A DNA stretch of 64,000 bases from CAIWHR01 sp035541655 (GTDB lineage: Bacteria > Pseudomonadota > Gammaproteobacteria > Burkholderiales > Casimicrobiaceae), in the NCBI GenBank assembly GCA_035541655.1, contig DATKMY010000086.1:28982-92981 (forward strand), given 5' to 3'. Shown in pieces: positions 42,187 to 51,605 of this stretch. Positions within the stretch are counted from its first letter, which is position 1; each line of letters opens with the position of its first letter. The notes below the pieces were generated by a model, which searched no databases, had not been told where the DNA came from, and was given only the letters and a program-made list of their open reading frames with translations. Made by a program: the position numbers and the translations under genes.

Positions 42187-43791
42187 ATGTCACTGCTGAT
42201 CGGCGTTCCGCGCGAAGTCTTCCCCGGCGAGAGGCGCGTCGCAACCGTGCCCGAGGTCGTCGAGAAGCTGATCAAGCAGGGCTTCCGTGTCGCGGTGGAG
42301 GCGGGCGCAGGCGACGCCGCCAACTTCGCCGACGGCGCTTACCGCGCCGCGGGCGCCGAAGTTGTGCCGACGGCGGCCGAACTGTGGGCCAAGTCGGACA
42401 TCGTCTTCAAGGTACGCCCCCCGACGCCCGCCGAAGTCGGGCTGATGCGCGAGGGGGGCATGCTCGTCGATTTCATCTGGCCGGCACAGAACCCCGAGCT
42501 CATGCAGCAACTGGCGGCGAAGAAGGCAACGGTGCTCGCCATCGACAGCCTACCGCGCCAGCTGTCGCGCGCCCAGAAGATGGACGCGCTCACGTCGATG
42601 GCCGGCATCAGCGGGTATCGCGCCGTCGTCGAGGCAGCCAACGCGTTCGGCCGCTTCTTCAACGGGCAGATCACCGCCGCCGGCAAGATCCCGCCGGCGA
42701 AGGTCTTCGTCGCTGGCGCGGGCGTGGCCGGGCTCGCGGCGATCGGCACAGCCGCCAACCTGGGCGCGATCGTGCGCGCGAACGACACGCGAGCCGAGGT
42801 CGCGGACCAGGTGGTGTCGCTCGGCGGCGAGTTCGTCAAGGTCGACTACGAGGAAGAGGGCTCCGGCGGTGGGGGCTACGCCAAGGTCATGAGCGAGGGC
42901 TTCCAGAAGGCGCAGCGCGAGATGTACGCGAAGCAGGCGCGCGAGGTCGATATCATCATCACCACGGCGCTGATCCCGGGCAAGCCCGCGCCCAAGCTCA
43001 TCACTGCCGAGATGGTGCAGACGATGAAGCCCGGAAGCGTCATCGTCGATATGGCGGCCGAGCAGGGCGGCAACTGCGAGCTGACCGAGCCGGGCAAGGC
43101 GGTGGTCAAGCACGGCGTGACCATCATCGGCTACACCGATCTCGCAAGCCGTCTTGCGGCGCAGGCGTCCACGCTTTACTCCAACAATCTGCTGCGTCTC
43201 ACCGAAGAGCTATGCAAGTCCAAGGACGGCAATGTCGTCGTCAATATGGATGACGATGCGATCCGCGGCTTGACGGTCATCAAGGACGGCGCCATCACCT
43301 GGCCCGCGCCGCCGCCAAAGCTGCCTCCAGCGCCTCCCGCACCCGCAGCGAAGACCGCGGTGGCGACTGCGCCGCAGCCGAAGGCGAAGGGCCACGGCGA
43401 GCCGAGCGGGCCGATGCCGATCGCAAAGGCCGCAATGCTGTTCGGCGTCGGCGCGCTCCTGTTCCTGCTCGTGGGGCGTTATGCGCCGGACAGCTTCCTC
43501 CGCCACTTCACGGTGTTCGTGCTCGCGTGCTTCGTCGGCTACATGGTGGTCTGGAACGTGAAGCCCGCGCTGCATACGCCGCTGATGAGCGTGACCAACG
43601 CGGTCTCCTCCATCATCGCGATCGGAGCGCTGGTGCAGATCGCGCCGGACCTGACGAAGATCTCCGCCGATCTAGCGCGGCCGAACGAGTGGATACGCTG
43701 GCTCGCCGTCGGCGGGATCGGCCTCGCGACGATCAACATGTTCGGCGGCTTCGCGGTCACGCGGCGCATGCTCGAGATGTTCCGCAAGTGA
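42187..43791 (+). CDS. pntA: NAD(P) transhydrogenase subunit alpha
   Basis: Single-chain alpha subunit of 534 residues of the proton-pumping transhydrogenase, which makes NADPH from NADH using the proton gradient. The soluble NAD(H)-binding domain I begins MSLLIGVPREVFPGERRVAT and includes VFVAGAGVAGLAAIGTAANL and IDMAAEQGGNCELT-type sequence. An Ala/Pro linker (about 380-405) leads to four membrane helices, including FLRHFTVFVLACFVGYMVVW. The protein is an uninterrupted alpha chain, as in E. coli, not split into PntAA and PntAB. pntB follows after 13 bases. Confidence 0.95.
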   Translation: MSLLIGVPREVFPGERRVATVPEVVEKLIKQGFRVAVEAGAGDAANFADGAYRAAGAEVVPTAAELWAKSDIVFKVRPPTPAEVGLMREGGMLVDFIWPAQNPELMQQLAAKKATVLAIDSLPRQLSRAQKMDALTSMAGISGYRAVVEAANAFGRFFNGQITAAGKIPPAKVFVAGAGVAGLAAIGTAANLGAIVRANDTRAEVADQVVSLGGEFVKVDYEEEGSGGGGYAKVMSEGFQKAQREMYAKQAREVDIIITTALIPGKPAPKLITAEMVQTMKPGSVIVDMAAEQGGNCELTEPGKAVVKHGVTIIGYTDLASRLAAQASTLYSNNLLRLTEELCKSKDGNVVVNMDDDAIRGLTVIKDGAITWPAPPPKLPPAPPAPAAKTAVATAPQPKAKGHGEPSGPMPIAKAAMLFGVGALLFLLVGRYAPDSFLRHFTVFVLACFVGYMVVWNVKPALHTPLMSVTNAVSSIIAIGALVQIAPDLTKISADLARPNEWIRWLAVGGIGLATINMFGGFAVTRRMLEMFRK

Positions 43792-43804
43792 CGAAGGGGA
43801 CGCC

Positions 43805-45226
43805 ATGACTGCCAGCCTCTCGACGGTCTGCTATCTCGCCGCGACCATCCTCTTCATCCTGTGCCTGGGCGGGCTCTCCGATCAGGAGACTTCGCGCCGC
43901 GGGAATCTGTACGGGATCGTCGGCATGACGATCGCCGTGCTTGCGACGGTCCTCGGCACGCAGGTCACCGCGACCGGGTATCCGTACATCCTCGGCGCGA
44001 TGGTGGTCGGCGCCTGCATCGGCCTCTACGCCGCGCGCATCGTGAAGATGACTCAGATGCCCGAGCTCGTCGCGCTGATGCACAGCCTCGTCGGTCTCGC
44101 GGCGATGCTCGTCGGCTACGCGAACTTCATCGACCCCGCGGTGGCGGCGACGATGACGCCGGCGGAGAACACGATCCACGAGATCGAGATGTACCTCGGC
44201 GTGCTGATCGGCGCCGTCACCTTCTCGGGATCGGTGATCGCGTTCGGCAAGCTCTCCGCCAGGATCAGCGGAAAACCGATGCTGCTCCCCGGACGGCATT
44301 GGATCAACCTGACCGGCCTCGTCGTCGTCCTGTACTACGGTTACGCGTTCGTCAACGCTCACGGCGTCGCCGAAGCGATGACGCCGATGATCGTGATGAC
44401 GGTGATCGCGCTCCTCTTCGGCGTGCACATGGTGATGGCGATCGGCGGGGCCGACATGCCGGTCGTCGTGTCGATGCTCAACAGCTATTCGGGCTGGGCC
44501 GCTGCGGCCACCGGGTTCATGTTGTCCAACGACCTCTTGATTGTGACCGGCGCGCTGGTCGGATCGAGCGGCGCGATCCTCTCGTACATCATGTGCCGCG
44601 CGATGAACCGGAACTTCATCAGCGTGATCGCCGGTGGCTTCGGCACCGACAGCGGCGCGCCGGCGGCGAAGGGCAGCGGGCAAGTGCAACCCGCCGGCGA
44701 GGTTCAGCCGATCCAGGCGTCCGAAACCGCGGAGATGCTCAAGGAGGCGAAGAACGTGATCATCGTTCCGGGCTACGGGATGGCGGTCGCGCAGGCGCAG
44801 CACACCGTCCAGGAGATCACGAAGGCGCTGCGCGAGAAGGGCGTCAACGTGCGCTTCGGCATCCATCCGGTTGCGGGCCGCATGCCCGGCCACATGAACG
44901 TGCTGCTCGCCGAGGCGAAGGTGCCCTACGACATCGTGTTCGAGATGGACGAGCTGAACGACGACTTCCCCGATACCGACGTCGCGATGGTGATCGGCGC
45001 CAACGACATCGTGAACCCGGCCGCGCAGGAGGATCCGACGAGCCCGATCGCCGGCATGCCCGTGCTCGAGGTGTGGAAGGCGAAGCACTCGATCGTGATG
45101 AAGCGGAGCATGGCTTCCGGCTACGCCGGCGTGGACAATCCGCTCTTCTACAAGGACAACAACCGGATGCTCTTCGGCGATGCGAAGAAGATGCTCGACG
45201 AAGTCATGGTGGCGCTGAAGTCCTGA
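43805..45226 (+). CDS. pntB: NAD(P) transhydrogenase subunit beta
   Basis: Beta subunit of 473 residues with about eight membrane helices in the first 260 residues and the soluble NADP(H)-binding domain III at the C-terminus. Landmarks: VQPIQASETAEMLKEAKNVI, IVPGYGMAVAQAQHTVQEIT, HPVAGRMPGHMNVLLAEA, DVAMVIGANDIVNPAAQEDP, and KRSMASGYAGVDNPLFYKDN. The spacing to pntA indicates one transcript. Confidence 0.96.
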   Translation: MTASLSTVCYLAATILFILCLGGLSDQETSRRGNLYGIVGMTIAVLATVLGTQVTATGYPYILGAMVVGACIGLYAARIVKMTQMPELVALMHSLVGLAAMLVGYANFIDPAVAATMTPAENTIHEIEMYLGVLIGAVTFSGSVIAFGKLSARISGKPMLLPGRHWINLTGLVVVLYYGYAFVNAHGVAEAMTPMIVMTVIALLFGVHMVMAIGGADMPVVVSMLNSYSGWAAAATGFMLSNDLLIVTGALVGSSGAILSYIMCRAMNRNFISVIAGGFGTDSGAPAAKGSGQVQPAGEVQPIQASETAEMLKEAKNVIIVPGYGMAVAQAQHTVQEITKALREKGVNVRFGIHPVAGRMPGHMNVLLAEAKVPYDIVFEMDELNDDFPDTDVAMVIGANDIVNPAAQEDPTSPIAGMPVLEVWKAKHSIVMKRSMASGYAGVDNPLFYKDNNRMLFGDAKKMLDEVMVALKS

Positions 45227-45240
45227 GCACCGGGCAACGG

Positions 45241-46476
45241 ATGCCGGGGCCGCTTGCGCATCTGACGATCCTCGATCTCTCCCGCGTGCTCGCGGGGCCG
45301 TGGTGCACGCAGCTCTTCGCCGACCTCGGCGCGACCGTCATCAAGATCGAGCGGCCCGGCGGCGGCGACGACACCCGCGCGTGGGGGCCGCCGTACCTGA
45401 GGGACGGCGCGGGGCGCGAGACGAGCGAAGCCGCCTACTACCTCTGCTGCAACCGCGGCAAGCTTTCCGTCGCCGTCGATTTCACGCATCCGGACGGGCG
45501 GGCGATCGTGATCGGGCTCGCGCGGCAGGCCGACGTCCTCGTCGAGAACTTCAAGGTCGGCGGGCTTGCCAAATACGGGCTCGACTACGCGAGCGTCGCG
45601 GCCGTCAACCCCCGTCTCGTCTACGCGTCGATCACCGGATTCGGACAGGACGGTCCCTATGCGGACCGGGCCGGCTACGATTTCATCATCCAGGGGATGT
45701 CCGGATTCATGAGCGTCACCGGAGAGCGCGACGATCTGCCCGGCGGCGGGCCGCAGAAGGCGGGCGTGGCTATCACCGATCTGATGACCGGAATGTACGC
45801 GACCGTTGCGATCCAGGCGGCGCTCGCGCACCGCGACCGCACCGGCCGCGGACAGTGGATCGACGCCGCGCTTCTCGATTCCGCGGTCGCCATGATGGCG
45901 ACGATGTCGCACAACTACCTGACGACGGGCGAGGCGCCGGCGCGTCTGGGGAACGCGCACCAGAACATCGTTCCCTACCAGGTGTTCGCGTGCGCCGACG
46001 GCCACGTGATCGTCGCGGTCGGCAACGACAGCCAATTCGCGAAGTTCTGCACGGCCGCCGGCAAGCCCGAGTGGGCCAGCGACACTCGTTATGCGAAGAA
46101 CGCCGATCGCGTGCGCAATCGCGCCGAGCTGGTGCCGCTGATAGCAGCGGTGATGGCCACGCGCACCCAGCGTGCGTGGCTCGCCGCGCTGGAGCCGCTC
46201 GGGATTCCTTGCGGTCCGATCAATCGTCTCGATCAGGTGTTCGCCGATCCGCAGGTGGTCGCGCGCGGATTGCAGATTGAGCTTCCGCACGCGCTTGCCG
46301 GAACGGTGCCGCAGGTGCGCGCCCCGATCGTGCTGTCGGCGACGAAGCTCGACTACCAACGGCCGCCGCCGCTCCTCGGCGAGCATACGGCCGAGGTACT
46401 GCGTGATCGGCTCGCGCTTGCGCCCGACGCGATTGCCGATCTCGCCGCGCGCGGCGTCATCGGGTTGCGGCGGTGA
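45241..46476 (+). CDS. CaiB/BaiF family (class III) CoA-transferase
   Basis: A 411-residue transferase that moves CoA between carboxylic acids. The family start LTILDLSRVLAGPWCTQLFA, then DLGATVIKIERPGGGDDTR, is clear. The catalytic Asp sits in GVAITDLMTGMYA, and GRGQWIDAALLDSAVAMM and GNAHQNIVPYQVFA follow. Which acid it activates is not visible. It lies 14 bases after pntB and its stop overlaps the GTG of the next gene (GTGA). This places it in one transcript with pntAB and a CPBP-family membrane protein. Confidence 0.9.
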   Translation: MPGPLAHLTILDLSRVLAGPWCTQLFADLGATVIKIERPGGGDDTRAWGPPYLRDGAGRETSEAAYYLCCNRGKLSVAVDFTHPDGRAIVIGLARQADVLVENFKVGGLAKYGLDYASVAAVNPRLVYASITGFGQDGPYADRAGYDFIIQGMSGFMSVTGERDDLPGGGPQKAGVAITDLMTGMYATVAIQAALAHRDRTGRGQWIDAALLDSAVAMMATMSHNYLTTGEAPARLGNAHQNIVPYQVFACADGHVIVAVGNDSQFAKFCTAAGKPEWASDTRYAKNADRVRNRAELVPLIAAVMATRTQRAWLAALEPLGIPCGPINRLDQVFADPQVVARGLQIELPHALAGTVPQVRAPIVLSATKLDYQRPPPLLGEHTAEVLRDRLALAPDAIADLAARGVIGLRR

Positions 46477-49400
46477 CGCGTCGCCCTGCGTTCTGGATTG
46501 CCTACGCGGCACTCGCGGCGCTCGCGCTCGGGGTCGCCTGGCACCTCTTTCCGCTTGCGATTCCGCTCGTCAACCTCGACGTCACGATGTCGCGCCGCGA
46601 GGCGCTCGCGCGGGCGGAGGAGCTCGCGCAGGCGCGCAAGCTCGCGCCCGACGGCGCGCGCAGCGCAGTCCGGTTCTCGCACGATGGCGATGCGCAGAAC
46701 TACATCGAGCTCGAAGGCGGCGGCAAGGCCGCCTTCGCCGAGCTCGTGAAGGGCGATCTCTACGCGCCGTACTGGTGGGACGTGCGCGTGTTCAAGCCGG
46801 GGGACGTGAGCGAGGTCGTCGTCCGCTTCAAGCCCGACGGCAAGTCGAACGGGTTCGGCCGCCGCGTGCCGGAAACGTACGTGCGGGACGAGGCGGTGAA
46901 GGCCCTCGCTCCCGACGCCGCGCGCTCGCTCGCCGAGGCGGGCGCGCGCGGCGAATGGGGCTTCGACCTGGCGCCGTACAAGCTGCTCGAGCAGTCGCAG
47001 CAGACGCGCCCGAACGGGCGCGTCGATCACTTGTTCGTCTACGAGCGTCCGGAGAAGCTCGGCGAGGCGCGAATCCGGCTGCGGCTCGGCGTCACGGGCG
47101 ACGAGCTCACCGAAGTCGCGCCTTATGTCCACATTCCCGAATCCTTCGAGCGCCGGTTCCGCGAGCTGCGGAGCGCGAACGACGCGATCGCCGGCTTCGC
47201 CTCGGTCACCGCGGGCCTGCTTTACGGATTGGGCGGCTGCGTGCTCGGCGCGCTCTGGCTTGCACGGAAGCACTGGCTCGTCGTCAAACCGGCGCTGGGC
47301 GCAGGTTTCGTCGTCGGCGGGCTGCTCGCCGCGGCGATGCTCGTGGCGGCGCCCGCCGCCTGGTTCGGCTTCGACACCGCGCAGTCGACGACGACGTTCT
47401 GGCTGCGGCAGATCGGCGCCGGGGTTGCCGTCGCCTTGGGCGGCGGGCTCGGCTACGCGCTCGTGTTCATGACTGCCGAGAGCCTGACGCGCCGCGCGTT
47501 CCCCGCGCATCCGCAACTCTGGCGGGTGTGGGCGGGAGGCGCCGCGCCGACGCCAGCGATCCTGGGGCGCACGCTCGGCGGTTACCTGTTCGTGCCAGTC
47601 GAGCTCGCCCTCGTCGCGGCGTTCTATTACGCGACGAACCGCTGGCTCGGGTGGTGGCAGCCCTCCGAGGTGCTGACCGATCCGGATATCCTGTCGAATG
47701 CGCTGCCGGCGCTGATGCCGGTCGCCGTTTCGCTGCAGGCCGGGTTCATGGAGGAGTGCCTGTTCCGCGCCGTCCCGCTTGCACTGGGCGCGCTGATCGG
47801 CGCTCGGTTCGGGCGGCGCAAAGCCGGCATCGCGGTCGCGTTCGTGCTGCAGGCGGTTGTCTTCGGCGCGGCGCATGCGAACTACCCCGGCTTTCCTTCG
47901 TATTCGCGACTGGTCGAGCTCGTCGTGCCGGCGATGATCTGGGCGGCGATCTTCCTGCGGTTCGGCCTGCTGCCGACGATCGTGCTGCACGCGCTGTTCG
48001 ATTTGACGCTGTTCTCGATCCCGCTCTATCTCGTCGATGCGCCGCTCGCGTGGGTCCAGCGCGGCGCGGTGATAGTCGCGGCACTCGTGCCGCTCGGCAT
48101 CGTGCTGTGGCGGCGGGCGCGCGCCGGCGCCTGGCGCGAGCTGCCGCCGTCGCTGCGCAATGGCGCGTGGGTTGCGCCATCCCCCGCCGTGCGCCGCGAC
48201 GCTCCGCTGCCCCGGGTCGTCGCGTCCCGGGGAGTCGCTTGGCTGCAACGCGCGCTGCCGGCGATCGGGCTCGCCGGGCTCGGCGCGTGGATCGCGTTCA
48301 CGCCGATGAAGAGCGATGTTCCCGCGCTCGCGATCGATCGGCAGCGGGCGGAGTCCGCCGCGGACGCCGCGCTCGCGTCGCGCGGCGTCGCGCTCGGTGC
48401 CGAGTGGCGACGGATGTCGACCGTGCGCCTCGCGACCGACGAGCCGCAATGGCCGCAGCACGCGTTCGTGTGGCGCGAGGCGGGGCCCGGGCGGTATCGC
48501 GCGCTCGTCGGATCCGTGCTGGCGCCGCCGCTGTGGGACGTCCGCTACGCGATGTTCGAGGGCGACGTCTCGTCGCGCGCCGAAGAGTGGCGGATCACCG
48601 TCGACCCCGCCGGCAACGCACGGCAGGTCCGGCACGCGCTTCCCGAAGCGAGTCCTGGCGCGCGGCTCGAAGGCGATGCGGCGCGCGCGATCGCGGAGCG
48701 GGCGATCGCATCCGGTTTCGGCGTCGATCCGGCGGAGATGAAGCTCGTCTCCTCCGAGCAGAAGGACCGGCCGGCGCGCACCGACTGGGCGTTCACGTAT
48801 GCCGACCCGGGAATCGACGTCGGCAAGGACGGCGAGGCGCGATTCGCCGTGACGATCGCCGGCGACGAGATAGCGGCCACCGGCCGCTATGTCTATGTGC
48901 CCGAGGCGTGGTCGCGCGAGGAGCGCGAGCGCGAGGGGCGCATCGGCAACGCGCGAATCGCTGCGGCCCTGGCGTTCGCGGTTGCGGCAATCGCGGCCCT
49001 CGGCGTTGCGGTCCGGGCGTGGATGCGTCGGCAATGCGACACGCGCGCCGCCGCGCTAACGCTGACGATCACGCTTGCCGCGGCTGCGGCTGGGATCGCA
49101 GTCATGTGGCCGACCTTTGCAATCAAGCTGAAGACGACCGAGCCCGTGGCGACGCAGGTGCTGCTTCTCGTGGCGGGGCTGATGCTCGCTGCGGCGCTCG
49201 GCTCGCTCGTCGTCGCGCTTGCGACGGGCGTCGGTACGTGGGCGGCGAAGTCGCGCCCGCGGACGGCGCTCGCGGGACGCCTGCCGGCGTGGGCCGGCGG
49301 TTCGGCGGCGGCACTCGCCGTTGCCGGAGCCGCGGCGGTTGCAGAGCGTTTCGTCCCACCCGAGGCGCCACTGTGGCCGTCGTTGCCGTTCGCGGCGGCG

Positions 49401-49853
49401 CGATGGCCGTGGGCAGCCGCTGCGCTGCACGGCGTCGGCGTCGTCTCGTCGATCGGCGTCGGGCTTTTCGTGCTGCATCTGCTCGACCGCGTGACCGCCT
49501 CGTGGACGCGGCGCGCGTGGCTTGCCGTCGTCGCGGTTGTTGCGCTCGTCGCGGGTATCGCCGCAGCCAGGGGCAGCACCGAGCTCGAAAGCGTCATCGC
49601 GGGCGGTCTCGTCGCTGGCGCGATCGCCGCCGCGATCGTCTACGCCGTGCTGCGCTTCGACGCGAGGACGATCCCCGGGTACGTCGTCGCGGCGACGATC
49701 GTCTCCGCCGGCGAAGACGCAGCGCTCGACGGCACCGCCGCCGGCTGGGCCGAGTTCGCCGTCTACGCGGCCGTCGCGGTCGCGATCGGCTGGGCCGCGT
49801 TGCGCTATATCGAGCGGAGCGGCACGTCGCGGGATGCCGCGCCGCCTACTTGA
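46473..49853 (+). CDS. Giant CPBP-family intramembrane protease-like protein with duplicated extracytoplasmic domain
   Basis: An 1126-residue multi-pass membrane protein, GTG start overlapping the CoA-transferase stop. The CPBP (Abi/Rce1-type) active site is intact: EECLFR (E427, E428, R432), the FGAAH motif (H468) and HALFD (H506, D510). Before and after this core are two related soluble regions (about 33-225 and 612-813). They share WWDVRVFKPGDVSEVVVRF versus LWDVRYAMFEGDVSSRAEEW, and YVHIPESFERRF versus YVYVPEAWSREE. About eight more helices follow to the C-terminus. Ordinary CPBP proteins are 200-300 residues long. Substrate and role unknown. Confidence 0.8.
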   Translation: MTRRPAFWIAYAALAALALGVAWHLFPLAIPLVNLDVTMSRREALARAEELAQARKLAPDGARSAVRFSHDGDAQNYIELEGGGKAAFAELVKGDLYAPYWWDVRVFKPGDVSEVVVRFKPDGKSNGFGRRVPETYVRDEAVKALAPDAARSLAEAGARGEWGFDLAPYKLLEQSQQTRPNGRVDHLFVYERPEKLGEARIRLRLGVTGDELTEVAPYVHIPESFERRFRELRSANDAIAGFASVTAGLLYGLGGCVLGALWLARKHWLVVKPALGAGFVVGGLLAAAMLVAAPAAWFGFDTAQSTTTFWLRQIGAGVAVALGGGLGYALVFMTAESLTRRAFPAHPQLWRVWAGGAAPTPAILGRTLGGYLFVPVELALVAAFYYATNRWLGWWQPSEVLTDPDILSNALPALMPVAVSLQAGFMEECLFRAVPLALGALIGARFGRRKAGIAVAFVLQAVVFGAAHANYPGFPSYSRLVELVVPAMIWAAIFLRFGLLPTIVLHALFDLTLFSIPLYLVDAPLAWVQRGAVIVAALVPLGIVLWRRARAGAWRELPPSLRNGAWVAPSPAVRRDAPLPRVVASRGVAWLQRALPAIGLAGLGAWIAFTPMKSDVPALAIDRQRAESAADAALASRGVALGAEWRRMSTVRLATDEPQWPQHAFVWREAGPGRYRALVGSVLAPPLWDVRYAMFEGDVSSRAEEWRITVDPAGNARQVRHALPEASPGARLEGDAARAIAERAIASGFGVDPAEMKLVSSEQKDRPARTDWAFTYADPGIDVGKDGEARFAVTIAGDEIAATGRYVYVPEAWSREEREREGRIGNARIAAALAFAVAAIAALGVAVRAWMRRQCDTRAAALTLTITLAAAAAGIAVMWPTFAIKLKTTEPVATQVLLLVAGLMLAAALGSLVVALATGVGTWAAKSRPRTALAGRLPAWAGGSAAALAVAGAAAVAERFVPPEAPLWPSLPFAAARWPWAAAALHGVGVVSSIGVGLFVLHLLDRVTASWTRRAWLAVVAVVALVAGIAAARGSTELESVIAGGLVAGAIAAAIVYAVLRFDARTIPGYVVAATIVSAGEDAALDGTAAGWAEFAVYAAVAVAIGWAALRYIERSGTSRDAAPPT

Positions 49854-51441
49854 TCGTCACCCAGTACGGAATCACGTTGTTGTCGGCACGGTGGACGGCG
49901 GTGACGTTGTCACGCTCCGCCCACGGGATCACCTGCCGGTGCAGCGGTATGTGGTTGACTTCAGCGTTGTGCGCGAGCAGCGCATCGTGGATCTGGCCCA
50001 GCCGCTCCTCGGGCTGCATGTTGATCTTGATCTTCGCGGTGAGCCCGTCGAGCTTCGCGTTCGAGTAGCGCCCGTAGTTGTAGTCGCCGTCGCCTTTGCC
50101 GTTGAACGTCGAGAGCACCGGCTGCAGGATGAAGATGCCGTCCGTCGTCGCGCCTCCCCAGCCTAGCATGTACATGCTCGTGTCGGTCTTCTCGAGCTTC
50201 GGGAAATAGGTCGCGCGCGGCATCGCGTTCACGTTGACCTTGACGCCGATCTGCGCCCACATCGCCGCGAGCGCCTGGCAGATCTTCTCGTCGTTGACAT
50301 AGCGATTGTTCGGGCAATCGAGCGTGACTTCGAAGCCGTTCGGGTAGCCGGCGTCGGAGAGGAGCTTCTTCGCGCGCTCCTTGTCGTACGGCAGCCGCTT
50401 CTCGATCTCGGGTGTCGTCGTGAGCGGCGACGGCAGCATCGCACCGGAAGGCTGCGCGAGACCGCGCATCGTGGTCTTCCTGATCGCCTCGATGTCGATC
50501 GCATGGTAGAGCGCCTGGCGCACCCTGAGATCTTTGAACGGATTCTTCCCCTTGACGTTCGAATAGAGGAGCTCGTTGCGCGCCTGGTCCATTCCGATGA
50601 AGACGATCCGGTTCTCGGTGCCTTCGAGAACCCGGATGCCGGGCGTCTGCGCCAGGCGCGGCACGTCCTGCGGCGGCGGATCGTTGACGAGGTCGACCTC
50701 GCCCGACAGGAGCGCGGCGACGCGCGTCGCGTCGGAGACGATCGGCGTGTAGACCACCTCATCGGCGTTGCCTTCGAAGAGTCCCGCCTTGATGCCCCAC
50801 CAGTTCGGGTTCTTCACGAGCACGGTCTTCACGTCTGGCTCGCGCGCCTTCAGCATGTACGGACCGGTGCCGTTTGCCTGGTGCGCGGTGATCATGTCCT
50901 CCTTCTGCGTGTAGTTCTGCGGCTTGGTCGCGCGATTCTTCTCGCACCAGGCCTTGCTCATGATGTTGATCGTGTTGATATGCTCGAGCTCGATCGGGTT
51001 CGGCCCGTTCGTCGTGAACTCGACGGTGTAGTCGTCGATCTTCTTGGGAATTCCGGAGGCGTTCGCGTACGCGCGCAGTTGCGAGGTGTCGCTGCGCGCG
51101 CGCTCGAAGCTGAACACGACGTCGTCGGCGGTGAACGGCGTTCCGTCGTGGAATTTCACGCCGCGCCGCAGGTTGAACCGCCACGTCGTCGGGTTCATCT
51201 TCGTCCACGATTCGGCGAGCGCCGGCTGCAGCCCGAGCTTCTTGTCGCGGACGATCAGGAATTCGTAGACGAGCTGGTTGATGTTGTTGGTGAGGTTCTC
51301 GTTCTGCGAATGCGGATCGGTCGTCTGCATGTCGCCGCGACCCGCCCAGCGCAGCGTCTTGGCGTCGGCACCCGGGCTCGCAAGCGCGAGCGCAGCGGCG
51401 AGCGCAGCAATGAGCGGGGCGGCACGGACGGATCGGTGCAT
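49846..51441 (-). CDS. Peptide/nickel-type ABC substrate-binding protein (SBP family 5)
   Basis: Periplasmic binding protein of 531 residues resembling DppA/OppA. The signal peptide (about 1-28, ending PGADA) is followed by LRWAGRGDMQTTDPHSQNEN. Typical SBP_bac_5 segments are GVKFHDGTPFTADDVVFSFE, NGTGPYMLKAREPDVKTVLV, NPFKDLRVRQALYHAIDIEA and DAGYPNGFEVTLDCPNN. A strong ribosome site AGGAGG stands six bases before the ATG. No permease or ATPase gene lies next to it here. It overlaps the end of the convergent CPBP gene by eight bases. Confidence 0.9.
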   Translation of the reverse strand: MHRSVRAAPLIAALAAALALASPGADAKTLRWAGRGDMQTTDPHSQNENLTNNINQLVYEFLIVRDKKLGLQPALAESWTKMNPTTWRFNLRRGVKFHDGTPFTADDVVFSFERARSDTSQLRAYANASGIPKKIDDYTVEFTTNGPNPIELEHINTINIMSKAWCEKNRATKPQNYTQKEDMITAHQANGTGPYMLKAREPDVKTVLVKNPNWWGIKAGLFEGNADEVVYTPIVSDATRVAALLSGEVDLVNDPPPQDVPRLAQTPGIRVLEGTENRIVFIGMDQARNELLYSNVKGKNPFKDLRVRQALYHAIDIEAIRKTTMRGLAQPSGAMLPSPLTTTPEIEKRLPYDKERAKKLLSDAGYPNGFEVTLDCPNNRYVNDEKICQALAAMWAQIGVKVNVNAMPRATYFPKLEKTDTSMYMLGWGGATTDGIFILQPVLSTFNGKGDGDYNYGRYSNAKLDGLTAKIKINMQPEERLGQIHDALLAHNAEVNHIPLHRQVIPWAERDNVTAVHRADNNVIPYWVTIK

Positions 51442-51605
51442 GGGGCCTCCTCTCGAATCGGGCTTGGCGTGGACTCGCGCGCCGGCTCTCCCCGCCGGCC
51501 GCGGCGATGATAACGCCGCGCGCCCGCGCAGGGTAGAATCCGCGCCCGCCCGGCGCACACTTCGCTTCCCGTGTCGCGCTTCGCCGCCTTGATCGTCTTC
51601 GCCGC

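Noticed and set aside
46172..50068. A plus-strand open frame of about 1300 codons and a minus-strand frame of about 890 codons over the CPBP gene
   Set aside because: Both are Arg-rich shadows of the CoA-transferase and CPBP genes, which have clear motifs in another frame.
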